In this document: one piece after another, positions 63,981 through 64,000 of the stretch | Numbering within the stretch: position 1 is the first letter of the stretch | Layout of the letters: the number at the start of each line of letters is the position of its first letter | Source of the DNA: Rhizobium grahamii | GTDB lineage: Bacteria > Pseudomonadota > Alphaproteobacteria > Rhizobiales > Rhizobiaceae | NCBI RefSeq assembly: GCF_009498215.1 | Contig: NZ_CP043498.1 | Location: 2,294,001 to 2,358,000 of the forward strand | Length of the DNA stretch: 64,000 nt | Direction: 5' to 3' | Notes under the pieces: generated by a model | What the model saw: only the letters and a program-made list of their open reading frames with translations | Told to the model about the DNA's origin: nothing | The model's database searches: none | Position numbers and translations under genes: made by a program

Positions 63981-64000
63981 AGCGGCCAGTAACGCCAAAA

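Overview
The window looks like chromosomal DNA of a fast-growing rhizobium (Rhizobiaceae, closest in style to Rhizobium or Agrobacterium). Evidence: GC-rich codon use, a tonB/hmuPSTUV heme locus, a NepR-EcfG-PhyR stress locus, RIME-type intergenic repeats, a SciP-type cell-cycle regulator, and a urease cluster carrying the extra small genes seen in rhizobia. No IS element, prophage, CRISPR array or tRNA was found. The assignment is inferred from gene content, not from a database search.

Layout. 1-5657: tonB (cut by the left edge) and a small exported protein diverge from hmuPSTUV; a RirA-type box overlaps the likely hmuP promoter. 5673-9649: general stress region with a DUF883/holin-like membrane pair, ecfG, nepR, phyR and an HWE histidine kinase. 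Four GGAAC-N16/17-CGTT-type EcfG promoters can be read here. 10059-12749: preT-preA dihydropyrimidine dehydrogenase. 12750-15780: decayed SEC-C fragment, frameshifted GlxA/AraC regulator, rhodanese, glycosyltransferase. 15889-18998: heme oxygenase and bacteriophytochrome. 18993-27289: RutR-like repressor, beta-ureidopropionase, dihydropyrimidinase, cupin and a four-gene NMT1/THI5-type ABC transporter; with preTA these form a reductive pyrimidine degradation pathway. 27690-32184: RND efflux pair. 32320-33003: Crp/Fnr regulator behind a perfect FNR/FixK box.

33012-46745: nitrogen block on the minus strand: urtA-urtB-urtC-urtD-urtE urea transporter, then ureD-ureA-DUF1272-ureB-lprI-like-accessory-ureC, a diguanylate cyclase, and ureE-ureF-ureG. 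A near-consensus sigma-54 promoter lies in front of ureD. 46962-51255: divergent from urtA is a very large hybrid histidine kinase whose sensor is a whole NCS1 (purine/cytosine/hydantoin) permease followed by a Cys-rich cluster, overlapping a REC-LuxR response regulator. 51305-53981: GNAT, acyltransferase, 2-hydroxyacid dehydrogenase. 54114-59633: branched-chain amino-acid ABC operon livH-M-G-F-DUF6867-livK. 60030-63980: cysQ-like phosphatase, DUF2793 protein, autoinducer-type LuxR regulator, sciP and a small GNAT.

Taken together the window is rich in nitrogen scavenging (pyrimidine to beta-amino acid plus ammonia, urea import and hydrolysis, amino-acid import), heme economy (uptake, heme oxygenase, phytochrome chromophore) and signalling. 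The most unusual item is the transporter-kinase fusion next to the urea transporter; the most informative regulatory items are the EcfG promoter set, the sigma-54 urease promoter and the RutR-like operator.
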